A stretch of 64,000 bases of DNA from Sedimentibacter sp. SX930. GTDB taxonomy: Bacteria > Bacillota > Bacilli > Lactobacillales > Aerococcaceae. Below, piece after piece: positions 17,890 through 25,370 of this stretch. The stretch is taken from contig MUZD01000009.1 of the NCBI GenBank assembly GCA_002155105.1, forward strand, positions 1 to 64,000, given 5' to 3'. The notes beneath the pieces are model-generated. The model did not search any database. It was given only the letters and a program-made list of their open reading frames with translations, and was not told where the DNA came from. The stretch's first letter is position 1. Each line of letters opens with the position of its first letter. The translations under genes and the position numbers were made by a program.

Positions 17890-18017
17890 CTCCGGTGAGG
17901 GGATGCTGGCCGGAGCAGGCTGTATTGCGGGTGGCTGTACTTCGGCGAAGCCGCGGTGGTCGGAGGTAATGATCATTTTGTGTGATTTCCTCCGGCAGGG
18001 AAGCCCTTCGCAGGAGG
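17890..18017 (+). repeat. 50-bp phased hairpin array, locus 8
   Basis: Three modules begin at 17890, 17940 and 17990, exactly 50 bp apart, ending in CAGGAG at 18011-18016. The rest of the 17761-18127 gap holds an AT-rich stretch and a TATAGTAAAAT promoter-like sequence near 18072. No gene is seen. Confidence 0.85.
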
Positions 18018-18127
18018 AAAATAAATAAAGCCCACTATTTTTCAGGTTATTCTGTATTCTTCATGCTTCTCTATAGTAAAATGGATAGCAGAAGGAACGC
18101 AAACTAATAACCGAGCGGAGTGACAGC

Positions 18128-18874
18128 ATGAATCAATTGACGGAATATATCATCGCTTTGAGCAATTTGTATGGCATGATCCAGAAGGATATTTTGGTGG
18201 AAATTTACAATACCCAAAACGAGGAGCCAATCAGCTTGGGGGAAGTGGAGGCGTACCTCGAGAATCCGCCGGCGGAACTGAAAAAGGGGCATACTTATCC
18301 CCACAAGGATTATTTCGTTCACGAAACGATTCTGGAGTTCGATGAGTTTGAATCGATGCTGGAGAAAAAGGGGGATAAGCCTTTTTATGTTCCGGCGAAA
18401 GAGGAGCTTTTGCGCTACACGGACGATTTTTATTTTGAGAAGACGACGCAATATAAGGTGTTTTATGATTATGTGAGAAAAAATTTGCTTGGTGGTGATG
18501 GGGTCAAGGCCCAGGAGCTTTGCGAGGAAATCCGTGATACATTAGAGTTGGATTTGGGCATGTCATCTGTGTCCAAGGCGTTGGAGCGTGCGGATGTCGT
18601 GTTCGATAATGAGCAACAGGTTAATGAAATGATGCGCCTGATGATGGACATGTCGAATCATATTCGCCGTTGGGAACATAACGGCAATACGCCCCAGGAG
18701 ATTTTTGAGGAATTCGAAAAGCCGCACTTGCGTCCATTGCCGAAAAAACCTTACCGCGCGGGCGCTTCGAATGTGGTCCCTTTTGAGAAAAAAGTGAAAA
18801 TCGGCCGCAACGATCCGTGCCCATGCGGCAGCGGGAAGAAGTATAAGAATTGCTGCATGAATAAGGTGGAATAA
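18128..18874 (+). CDS. SEC-C zinc-motif protein
   Basis: A 248-residue cytoplasmic protein ending in an intact SEC-C motif (GRNDPCPCGSGKKYKNCC), the zinc-binding tail first known from SecA. The N-terminal 200 residues are mostly helical and acidic (DILVEIYNTQNEEPISLGEVEAYL, DDFYFEKTTQYKVFYDYVRKNLL) and match no domain I can name. Many SEC-C proteins outside SecA are of unknown function. AGCGGAGTG precedes the ATG. The gene stands alone, with an array on each side. Confidence 0.8.
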   Translation: MNQLTEYIIALSNLYGMIQKDILVEIYNTQNEEPISLGEVEAYLENPPAELKKGHTYPHKDYFVHETILEFDEFESMLEKKGDKPFYVPAKEELLRYTDDFYFEKTTQYKVFYDYVRKNLLGGDGVKAQELCEEIRDTLELDLGMSSVSKALERADVVFDNEQQVNEMMRLMMDMSNHIRRWEHNGNTPQEIFEEFEKPHLRPLPKKPYRAGASNVVPFEKKVKIGRNDPCPCGSGKKYKNCCMNKVE

Positions 18875-18899
18875 AAAAGAAGAATCATTTGATCATATA

Positions 18900-18951
18900 G
18901 CCCGCGCAACTCCGACAAGAGCATCCTTACCGGAGTTGCACGGGCTTGTTT
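18900..18951 (+). terminator. Terminator built on an array module
   Basis: GCCCG and GCAACTCCG pair with CGGAGTTGC and CGGGC, with one mismatch, followed by TTGTTT. The inner part (CTCCGACAAGAG to ACCGGAG) is the first 50-bp module of array 9. Confidence 0.75.
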
Positions 18952-19106
18952 GTATTGTTCTCCGGCGAGCGAATGCTGGCCGGAGGAGGAAGCGCGGCAG
19001 TTGGCTGTACTCCGGCGAAGCCGCGGTGGTCGAAGGTGATGATTTTTTTGGGTTATTTCCTCCGGCGAGAGGATCTTAACCGGAAGAAATTGCTGCTCCG
19101 CTAAGG
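18910..19106 (+). repeat. 50-bp phased hairpin array, locus 9
   Basis: Modules begin at 18910, 18960, 19010 and 19060, exactly 50 bp apart. A closing CTCCG module is at 19096 (offset 36). It shows the complete standard order. Confidence 0.88.
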
Positions 19107-19132
19107 TTTTCTCCCCATAAAAAAACAAGGGT

Positions 19133-19196
19133 TTTGTCAAGATAAAATCAAAAAAACTTGACAAATACTACCGTTCTGAGTACGATTTGGGTAGTA
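19133..19196 (+). promoter_or_regulatory. Promoter and double inverted repeat of the AbiE operon
   Basis: TTGACA (19158-19163) and TACGAT (19181-19186) are 17 bp apart. A perfect inverted repeat TTTGTCAAG / CTTGACAAA (19133-19141, 19157-19165) covers the -35 element. A second one, ACTACC / GGTAGT, flanks the -10 element. AbiEi antitoxins are known to repress their own promoter through inverted repeats. Confidence 0.65.
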
Positions 19197-19212
19197 AAAG
19201 AGGTGAGCAGTG

Positions 19213-19914
19213 ATGAGTTTTACAAGTACAATTGTTGACAGTGTGAAAAGATATCCCGAACTGAAGATCATCGATGCACGTCAAATCTACAAAGAGAAAT
19301 TCAGCGAAATACCGGAGCAAGCCTTTTATCAGGCAGTTTCACGTATGGCAAAGGCTGGGGAAATTGAAAGATTAACGAAAGGAATTTATTGTAGACCAAA
19401 ATCAGGGAGATTCGGGAAAATTCTTTCGAGTGAGAAGGACATTCTGGAGCACTATCTTGGCAAGAATGAAAAAAAAGGAATCATCATCGGTTATCGTATG
19501 TATACTATGTACGGATTGACAACTCAACTTTCCAAAGACATTCAAATGTACTCAAATATACCTCTCGAGGAAAAAAGACAAATCAGAAATGTTTCAGTGA
19601 AAAAAGCGGACCTCAAATTTGATTCATCGACAAAAAGCATGATAGAACTGCTTGAAGTTTTGCAGCACCACAAAGAGATTGAAGATCTTAATTACAAAAA
19701 TTTACGGAAATTTCTGAGTGCTGCTTCAGAACATTATGATGAAAAAAAGCTGGAGAACATTCTCGGCGAAATCGGTTATAAAAAAAGCACGATCGCTTCT
19801 TTGAAAAATGTTCTGAATCACTTTGATGTGACCAATACTGTCGGAAAGTATTTAAAAGGAACCTCGAAATACGATGCATTGGATGTGAAAAAAATCTATG
19901 AAACTGCACCATAA
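19213..19914 (+). CDS. AbiEi-like antitoxin (DUF6088-type)
   Basis: A 233-residue protein expected to repress the operon and counter the AbiEii toxin of a type IV toxin-antitoxin system. The N-terminal winged helix (about residues 5-60, FYQAVSRMAKAGEIERLTKGIYCRPK) is characteristic. The segment IIIGYRMYTMYGLTTQLSKDIQMYSN matches the antitoxin body. The ATG at 19213 follows AGAGGTG. The 3' end overlaps the toxin gene by 17 bp. Confidence 0.8.
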   Translation: MSFTSTIVDSVKRYPELKIIDARQIYKEKFSEIPEQAFYQAVSRMAKAGEIERLTKGIYCRPKSGRFGKILSSEKDILEHYLGKNEKKGIIIGYRMYTMYGLTTQLSKDIQMYSNIPLEEKRQIRNVSVKKADLKFDSSTKSMIELLEVLQHHKEIEDLNYKNLRKFLSAASEHYDEKKLENILGEIGYKKSTIASLKNVLNHFDVTNTVGKYLKGTSKYDALDVKKIYETAP

Positions 19915-20842
19915 TCAACAGGATTTTGAAGAACTGATTGAGTTGACGGCTCAATGGAGACACATCCCTTCCGATGCGGTGAGGAAAGATTATTTCATCA
20001 CGTTGCTACTGAAGAATCTTTCGGATAGTGAATTCGTTGACAGTATTGTGTTCAAAGGCGGTACTTCTCTGAGTAAATGTTACCCTGGTTCAATTGAGCG
20101 TTTTTCAGAAGACATCGATTTGACATATATACCCGAAGCTGGCCTCTCAACAAAACAGATCAATAATGCGTTAAAAGCCGCTGAAAAGGTGATAATCGGG
20201 CGTGGGAAGTCTGAGCTCGTCATCGATGAAAGAAACGATCGGAACAAGAGTAGCTATGTCTGGTTCACAGATGAGTTTCGAAATCTTGAACGGATAAAAT
20301 TGGAAATCGGATCGAGCGTCAGACCGCACCCATACGAAAGGAAAACGATGAAGTCCTCTATTCAAGAATTTTTGGAGAGTATCGGTGAAACGGATGCGAT
20401 CGCTGAATATGAACTGAGGGAAGTCACGGTAAACGTCTTGAACGTGGAAAGAACATTCATTGACAAAGTAATGTCGGTAAAACGCCATGCCTTATCAGGA
20501 ACATTATCAAGCAAGGTGAGGCATATTTATGATGTTGTCCGGTTATATCAATTGCCGGAAATCCAACAGTTCTTACAAAATAAAATAGCGTTGAAATCTA
20601 TTGTAAGAATAACGAAAGAAACTGATGCGGCTCATTTAGAGAAACGAAAAATTTCTGATCAGTTTGATCCAACCGCAGCATACGATTTTCAATCTTGGAA
20701 AGAACATTTTTCCAAGGATACCAGAAAAAGTTATGAATTGCTGCACACCTCGTTGCTATACTCGGACACAATGCAGAATTGGGATGAAGCCTTGGCAGTT
20801 TTTGAACAAATTGGAGAACTGCTCCAAGAAATCGGAGAGTAG
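19898..20842 (+). CDS. AbiEii-like nucleotidyltransferase toxin
   Basis: A 314-residue nucleotidyltransferase of the AbiEii/DUF1814 family. These toxins add nucleotides to tRNA or other targets, stop growth, and give abortive infection against phage. The catalytic motifs are intact: VFKGGTSLSKCY and RFSEDIDLTYI. Downstream, NVERTFIDKVMSVKRHA is the conserved family segment with a probable catalytic lysine. The start overlaps the antitoxin. A terminator follows 12 bp after the stop. Confidence 0.87.
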   Translation: MKLHHNQQDFEELIELTAQWRHIPSDAVRKDYFITLLLKNLSDSEFVDSIVFKGGTSLSKCYPGSIERFSEDIDLTYIPEAGLSTKQINNALKAAEKVIIGRGKSELVIDERNDRNKSSYVWFTDEFRNLERIKLEIGSSVRPHPYERKTMKSSIQEFLESIGETDAIAEYELREVTVNVLNVERTFIDKVMSVKRHALSGTLSSKVRHIYDVVRLYQLPEIQQFLQNKIALKSIVRITKETDAAHLEKRKISDQFDPTAAYDFQSWKEHFSKDTRKSYELLHTSLLYSDTMQNWDEALAVFEQIGELLQEIGE

Positions 20843-20854
20843 TATATTGCGCTG

Positions 20855-20888
20855 AAAAGACCGATGGGACACTCCCAGCGGTCTTTTT
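20855..20888 (+). terminator. Rho-independent terminator
   Basis: AAAAGACCG pairs with CGGTCTTTT, followed by T, just after the AbiEii-like stop. Confidence 0.88.
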
Positions 20889-20894
20889 AGTATG

Positions 20895-21076
20895 ACCACC
20901 AAGCGAAATCCTTACTGGAAAGGCGCAGTCCTCTTCCGTATAGCTCAACTCCGGGGAGGGAATGCTGGCCGGAGGAGGCGGCATTGCGGGCGGCTGTACT
21001 CCGGCGAAGCCGCGGTGGTCGGAGGTGATAAGTCTTTTGGGATCTTCTCCTCCGGCGAAAGGACCGTTCACAGGAA
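20895..21076 (+). repeat. 50-bp phased hairpin array, locus 10
   Basis: Strong modules begin at 20949, 20999 and 21050 (50, 51). A degenerate one (CACCAAGCGA to TGGAAAG) is near 20895. The array starts 6 bp after the terminator and ends about 115 bp before the next start codon. No gene is seen in this gap. Confidence 0.83.
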
Positions 21077-21192
21077 AAGCGGGGCGCTTAAAACCCTACA
21101 GAAACAGCAATCAATTTCTGGTGAGTCGCGTATATTATCTTCGAATGCTAAACGACTCTCTCATGCTTAACCGACTAAAGGAGCTGCTGAAT

Positions 21193-21909
21193 TTGGAAAT
21201 AATACTGATTTTTCTTCTGGTTGTTGGTTTGTGTAAGGAATTTAGTGGAGCCCCGACGAAGCAAAAGAAACATAAACGATACAACCGAAACCAAAGGACC
21301 GCGTACAACGCTGCAAGCGGCAATAGCGTCTTCGATACTCTGTTTGATGATGGGAAATACGGCGAATTCCTGATCTATTCCTGTTTGGAGGACTTGGGCG
21401 ATGCGCACAAATTGTTGACGAATATTTATTTACCCAAGGGAAATGGGACGACCACGGAAATCGACTTGATCATGATTTCGGCAACCGGCATCTATGTTTT
21501 CGAGTCAAAAAATTACAGCGGCTGGATTTTCGGGGATGAGAACAGCAAGTACTGGAAACAGATTTTCCGAGGCGGCCGGCACTATCAATTCTACAATCCC
21601 ATCTGGCAGAACAAGAAGCATATCAGCGTTCTGAAGCAGCACCTTGGTCTGGGCGACGAGGTTTTTCGTTCTTATATCGTTTTCAGTGAGCGGTGCGCCC
21701 TCAAGAAAATGTCTGTTTATTCGCCGGAAGTGAAGGTGATGAACCAGGATGTGCTGGCTTGCGAAATTGCAGAGGACATGATGCAGCGGCCCGAATTTTT
21801 CACGCCTTTGGAAATAGAACAGATCTACAATGAATTAAGTCGCTACACCCAAGCTGATGACGAAACGAAACAGGCGCATATCGATGCGATTAAGCGCAGA
21901 AATCCGTGA
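21193..21909 (+). CDS. Membrane-anchored NERD-domain protein, copy 2
   Basis: A 238-residue paralogue of the protein at 14022. It has a hydrophobic N-terminus (EIILIFLLVVGLC), a basic linker (TKQKKHKRYNRNQR), and the NERD core GKYGEFLIYSCLEDLGDAHKLLTNIYLP, TTTEIDLIMISATGIYVFESKNYSGWIFG, YNPIWQNKKHISVLKQHL. The TTG at 21193 is chosen because AAAGGAGCT lies just upstream, as in copy 1, although an ATG at 21163 is in frame. The two copies share nearly the whole domain but differ in the linker. A palindromic promoter follows, so this gene is probably its own transcript. Confidence 0.8.
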   Translation: MEIILIFLLVVGLCKEFSGAPTKQKKHKRYNRNQRTAYNAASGNSVFDTLFDDGKYGEFLIYSCLEDLGDAHKLLTNIYLPKGNGTTTEIDLIMISATGIYVFESKNYSGWIFGDENSKYWKQIFRGGRHYQFYNPIWQNKKHISVLKQHLGLGDEVFRSYIVFSERCALKKMSVYSPEVKVMNQDVLACEIAEDMMQRPEFFTPLEIEQIYNELSRYTQADDETKQAHIDAIKRRNP

Positions 21910-21945
21910 TTGGGATTACTGTTCATATATAATCATGAAATGAAT

Positions 21946-21980
21946 AATTGTAGCATACTCGCTACAATTTGTTGTATAAT
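21946..21980 (+). promoter_or_regulatory. Promoter with palindromic operator, second HigBA-like pair
   Basis: AATTGTAGC and GCTACAATT (9 bp each, 6 nt apart) overlap the upstream part of a promoter whose -10 is TATAAT at 21975-21980. The site is well placed for antitoxin autorepression. Confidence 0.65.
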
Positions 21981-21998
21981 AACATAAAGAGGTGCCGA

Positions 21999-22355
21999 AT
22001 GGTTAAACCTGAATTTGATTGGGGAGAAGAATTTGAAACGTTTCTAAACTCACTGAGTACTAAAGAAGAAGCGCAGTTCAGAGCACTGATAGATCGAGTC
22101 GAAAATACAGATTTGCACGATTCCATCAGAAAAGAACGAGTTAAGAAGTTGGATGATGATATTTATGAACTTCGATCCCAAACAAATGATCATTGGTTGA
22201 GAGGCTGTTATTTTCAAATACAAGGCACCGAATATTATATCACGCATGGTTTCAGCAAAAAGACAAATAGAACTCCCACCAGAGAAATCCGCAGAGCGAA
22301 AGCTGTCAAAAAAGCATACTGGTCAGCCAGAATCAAAAGGAGGAATGACAAATGA
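21999..22355 (+). CDS. HigB/RelE-type toxin (Gp49-like), second copy
   Basis: A 118-residue member of the same toxin superfamily as 10902 but not a close copy. The segments LDDDIYELRSQTNDHWLRGCYFQIQG and YYITHGFSKKTNRTPTREIRRAKAVKKAYW carry the family pattern, including the Lys-Lys-Thr-x-Arg-Thr-Pro stretch before the last helix. The ATG at 21999 follows AGAGGTG. It overlaps the antitoxin by 4 bp. Confidence 0.85.
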   Translation: MVKPEFDWGEEFETFLNSLSTKEEAQFRALIDRVENTDLHDSIRKERVKKLDDDIYELRSQTNDHWLRGCYFQIQGTEYYITHGFSKKTNRTPTREIRRAKAVKKAYWSARIKRRNDK

Positions 22356-22663
22356 GCAAGAACAGTGAAGTGATTAAGCGACGCAAGTCCGAAAGCCCCG
22401 AATTCAAACAGGCATTTGAAGATGAACAAGCAAAATTGGATTTTGCAGATCTGTTATTCGAATTGAGAGAACAAACGGGATTGAACCAAACTGCATTCGC
22501 CAAGAAGGTAAACAAATCACGCTCGACCATTGCGCGGATCGAAAGCGCTAGAATGGAACCATCATTTTCCATGCTCGATGACATAGCGCAGGCTTTGGGG
22601 AAACGCATCGAAATCAGTTTTGTAGATGCAAATCAACGAGTAGAAGAGAAATTAGTCAGATAG
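22352..22663 (+). CDS. XRE-family antitoxin, second copy
   Basis: A 103-residue HTH protein translationally coupled to the toxin. An acidic N-terminal SPEFKQAFEDEQAKLDFADLL segment leads to the helix-turn-helix LREQTGLNQTAFAKKVNKSRSTIARIESARMEPSFSMLDDIAQALGKRIEI. It is expected to bind the palindrome at 21946. Confidence 0.87.
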   Translation: MSKNSEVIKRRKSESPEFKQAFEDEQAKLDFADLLFELREQTGLNQTAFAKKVNKSRSTIARIESARMEPSFSMLDDIAQALGKRIEISFVDANQRVEEKLVR

Positions 22664-22688
22664 TCGCTAAAATACTATATTGAAAAGA

Positions 22689-22718
22689 CCGATGGGACGA
22701 TTATTCCATCGGTTTTTT
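22689..22718 (+). terminator. Rho-independent terminator
   Basis: CCGATGG pairs with CCATCGG, followed by six T, 26 bp after the antitoxin stop. Confidence 0.88.
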
Positions 22719-22767
22719 CAGCATGTTCAAGAAACGAAATCCCTCATGGAAAAGTGTAGGGGCGTTC

Positions 22768-22947
22768 CTCTTACGAGAGGAGCGCCCCACGGAAGATAGT
22801 CTCGCGCCGGGCAGATCACCTCCGACGAGCGAATGCTGGCCGGAGGTGGATGCATTGCGGGTGGCCGCACTCCGGCGAAGCCGCCGTGGTCTGAGGTGAT
22901 TGTCTTTTTGGATGTTTTCCACCGGCGGGAAGATCACTTATCGGAAG
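22768..22947 (+). repeat. 50-bp phased hairpin array, locus 11
   Basis: Modules begin at about 22768, then 22820, 22870 and 22920 (50 bp pitch). The first overlaps a separate strong stem (GGGGCG, TCCTCT with AGAGGA, CGCCCC at 22759-22789). There is no gene in 22664-23025. Confidence 0.83.
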
Positions 22948-23025
22948 TCACCGAAAAAGAAATAAACGCAAAAGCGGATGGACTGCAGAGATTATTGGTG
23001 ACAACAATTTGAGGAGGATCAGATT

Positions 23026-23925
23026 ATGGCATACAAAGAACGCACGAAACCGCGCTTGCTCTGCATTTATGAAGCGTTGGCCAAGCGTATGAAATTGAGT
23101 CCGGATGATCATTATTATTTGTTGCATATGGACGGAGGCTTCGGAGGGGAACTCGGTCTTGATGTGCACACGGATGCGCTCGACTCGAGCTGTTTGGTAT
23201 TGAACGATCTTCAATTGAGGCACAACCGCTGCTCATTTCAGATAGACACGTTGGTGATTTGCCCCGATAAGCTATTGCTGTGCGAGGCAAAAAATTATAA
23301 AGGCGTCCATACTTGGGGGCAGTTGACATTCAGGAAACCAAGCGGTGCCACTCTGGAAAACCCGTCTATCCAGCTGCGAAGGACCCAGGCAAGATTGACT
23401 GTATTGCTTACCGATTTGAAGATCGAAATGCCGATCGAAGCCTATGTTGTATACACCAATCCTGAATTCACTTTGCTGGGGGCGCAGGAAAATGCGGATT
23501 ATTTGCTCCCTAGTCAAATTCCAGATTATTTTCAGAAATTTCAGGTGAGAGGTGAGATCGGTCCAGAACAACAACGCTTGGCGGATACGCTGATTCGAAT
23601 GCATAATCCGCGCTACTTTGCGGAGGAGTTGCCGACAATCGAATACAGAAAATTGCGAAAAGATTTGTTTTGCCTTGCTTGCGGATCGGCGGTGCGACAC
23701 GATGGCATCAAGTCTGTCTATTGTCCGGTTTGCCAAAAAAGGGAGCGGACGACAAAAACGATTGTGCACAATATCGAAGAATTCCGGCTGCTGTTTCCGA
23801 GTGAAAAAGTGACGACACCGCGGATGGCCGAATGGTGCGGCATGGAAAACAAAGATCGCGTCTATCGGGTGCTCTGCAGCAGCTATCGGGCTGTCGGAAA
23901 AGGTCACGGGCGCCATTATGTATGA
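23026..23925 (+). CDS. NERD-domain protein with C-terminal zinc ribbon
   Basis: A 299-residue cytoplasmic protein. The NERD region lies at about residues 40-120: FGGELGLD, then CSFQIDTLVICPDKLLLCEAKNYKG, with the PD-(D/E)XK-like D, E and K. A zinc ribbon follows near residue 220 (CLACGSAVRHDGIKSVYCPVC). The last 50 residues (MAEWCGMENKDRVYRVL) may form a small DNA-binding helix pair. It differs from the two membrane-anchored NERD copies. Its role is unknown; family members are predicted nucleases. AGGAGGA precedes the ATG. It stands alone between array 11 and its own terminator. Confidence 0.78.
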   Translation: MAYKERTKPRLLCIYEALAKRMKLSPDDHYYLLHMDGGFGGELGLDVHTDALDSSCLVLNDLQLRHNRCSFQIDTLVICPDKLLLCEAKNYKGVHTWGQLTFRKPSGATLENPSIQLRRTQARLTVLLTDLKIEMPIEAYVVYTNPEFTLLGAQENADYLLPSQIPDYFQKFQVRGEIGPEQQRLADTLIRMHNPRYFAEELPTIEYRKLRKDLFCLACGSAVRHDGIKSVYCPVCQKRERTTKTIVHNIEEFRLLFPSEKVTTPRMAEWCGMENKDRVYRVLCSSYRAVGKGHGRHYV

Positions 23926-23941
23926 ATAGCTGAAAATTGTT

Positions 23942-23992
23942 AAAGGCAAGAACTCCGACGAGCGTTGGCTTCGTCGGAGTTCTTGCCTTTTT
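23942..23992 (+). terminator. Terminator built on an array module
   Basis: A 20-bp stem (AAAGGCAAG then AACTCCGACGA with its complement) is followed by five T. Its inner part is a perfect version of the array hairpin (CTCCGACGA / TCGTCGGAG). Confidence 0.9.
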
Positions 23993-24027
23993 GTGATTGG
24001 TGGTTTCGATCAGATGGATGTATGTTA

Positions 24028-24235
24028 GGCCGGCTGCACCGGCCGCTAAAGGCAGCCTACCTCCGGCGAAGCCGTGCGTCCCCGGAGGTAACCCTAGGAA
24101 GTGATGCACCATCTCCGGCGAGGGAAGCCTCCCCGGAGGACAGCCCCAGAAGACGGCGCCAACTACGACGAGGGCGTTGCTCATCGGAGGAGAGCGCACA
24201 AAAGCCTAGGAATGTTAGGCCGGCTGCACCGGCCG
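24028..24235 (+). repeat. 50-bp phased hairpin array, locus 12 (B type)
   Basis: GGCCGG-TGCA-CCGGCC hairpins at 24028 and 24218 bracket three modules at 24061, 24113 and 24163 (52, 50). The modules differ from the standard set: core GCGAAGCCGTGCG, then CGAGGGAAGC, then CTACGACGAG. The same unit appears twice at 41731-42084, and its GGCCGG end is also found at 9257. Confidence 0.83.
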
Positions 24236-24241
24236 CAAAGG

Positions 24242-24946
24242 TCAAACTAACACTTGGCCTTTCCCATGGTAATAGCCTTGCTGATAAACCATACCCAAAT
24301 TTTTAAGCTTATTGCTGACGACTTCACACTCAATCCCTTCAATAATTAGTTTAAGCTGATACTGCTGGGATAGTGAAAGCCAGCTGTTCAAAAAATTGAA
24401 CAAAACCTGCTCATTTAGATCTCGAAATTTCAACAGTGAAAATTTTATCGTGGTAATATTCGGGATGTTCCTCGTTACTAATTCAAAGTTATTTTGACCA
24501 CTCCCCACATCATCAATCGCTACGGAGAATCCTTTTCTCTTCAGTCTTAAGATATAGTATTGGAGGTAATCCTCTCTATCCGACCGATCAAATTCGCAGT
24601 AGTGCTCAGTCAACTCGATGGAGACATTCCTTTTCATCGATGAAATAGTGTCCAGAAAATCCCAGGTTGAGGGATGCTGCAACTGTTTGGGATGCAGATT
24701 CAGTGATAATTTGGTGTTGCTGTGGATATCCATTATTTTTGCCAGTTCCCTCGAATAATAAGCCATCAATTTGGAATTGCGTTGCTCTTCCTCGATGAAC
24801 CACATGAATGTTTTTTCAGGAAAACGTTGCAGTTCTTTTGATCTTAATAGAATTTCGTACCCATCGATAACAGTTGTATTTGAACACAGCATGATTGGTT
24901 GGCACACTATGTATAAATCATCTAACAACTCTTGCGTATCATCCAC
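24242..24946 (-). CDS. EAL-domain protein, copy 2
   Basis: A 234-residue paralogue of 9325-10029. Motifs are YEILLRS, NLHPKQL, SIELTEH, AIDDVGSGQNN, TIKFSLL, IIEGIE and QGYYHGKG. As in copy 1, the second aspartate of the DDFGTG loop is kept, but the aspartate after the catalytic lysine is Ser. The last 17 residues (LGMVYQQGYYHGKGQVL) are the same in both copies. A B-type array hairpin abuts the stop codon. It is divergent from the diguanylate cyclase gene at 25371. Confidence 0.85.
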   Translation of the reverse strand: MDDTQELLDDLYIVCQPIMLCSNTTVIDGYEILLRSKELQRFPEKTFMWFIEEEQRNSKLMAYYSRELAKIMDIHSNTKLSLNLHPKQLQHPSTWDFLDTISSMKRNVSIELTEHYCEFDRSDREDYLQYYILRLKRKGFSVAIDDVGSGQNNFELVTRNIPNITTIKFSLLKFRDLNEQVLFNFLNSWLSLSQQYQLKLIIEGIECEVVSNKLKNLGMVYQQGYYHGKGQVLV

Positions 24947-25071
24947 TCACTTTCCCCCTTCACAAATACTGAAAATTTACTATTGAGAATATGTTGAATC
25001 AAATCCTATGGTTAAACAGTTGCAGCAATCAGAAAAATTATACTGGATGACTATTCGAATGCGCTTACTCT

Positions 25072-25099
25072 TTGGTAAAATTAAATATAAAATTACCAA
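25072..25099. promoter_or_regulatory. Inverted repeat in the divergent EAL/GGDEF intergenic region
   Basis: TTGGTAA and TTACCAA flank an AT-only spacer inside a 424-bp gap (24947-25370) that is very AT-rich and carries no gene. The gap should hold divergent promoters; a TATAAT is at 25224-25229. Confidence 0.4.
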
Positions 25100-25370
25100 C
25101 TAAAGTTAAAGTATCGGCCTAAATAAAAAAAAATTAAGTCCAAAATAAAATACAATATTGTACTTTGGTTGTGTTAATTTTTTCGAAAACAAATTAGTAT
25201 TATACAATATGAAATAAGTAAGTTATAATTGGCAAGATATTACTGTTTTAAAGAAGTTAGTCACTGAAATCAAACATTTGTTCCGAGGTGATGGATACTC
25301 AAACTTTAAACAACAATCGAATAAAAATAATAACTTGTTTCTATTAAGGTATGCATGTAAGGAGTGCACA

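Noticed and set aside
20962-21192. Longer N-terminus for the second NERD protein
   Set aside because: The extra residues are array translation; the start near 21193 matches the paralogue's leader.
24024-24240. Integron attC sites
   Set aside because: GTTAGGC next to the GGCCGG hairpin resembles an attC core, but it is not kept in the other copies. There are several modules per site, and no integrase is in the window.
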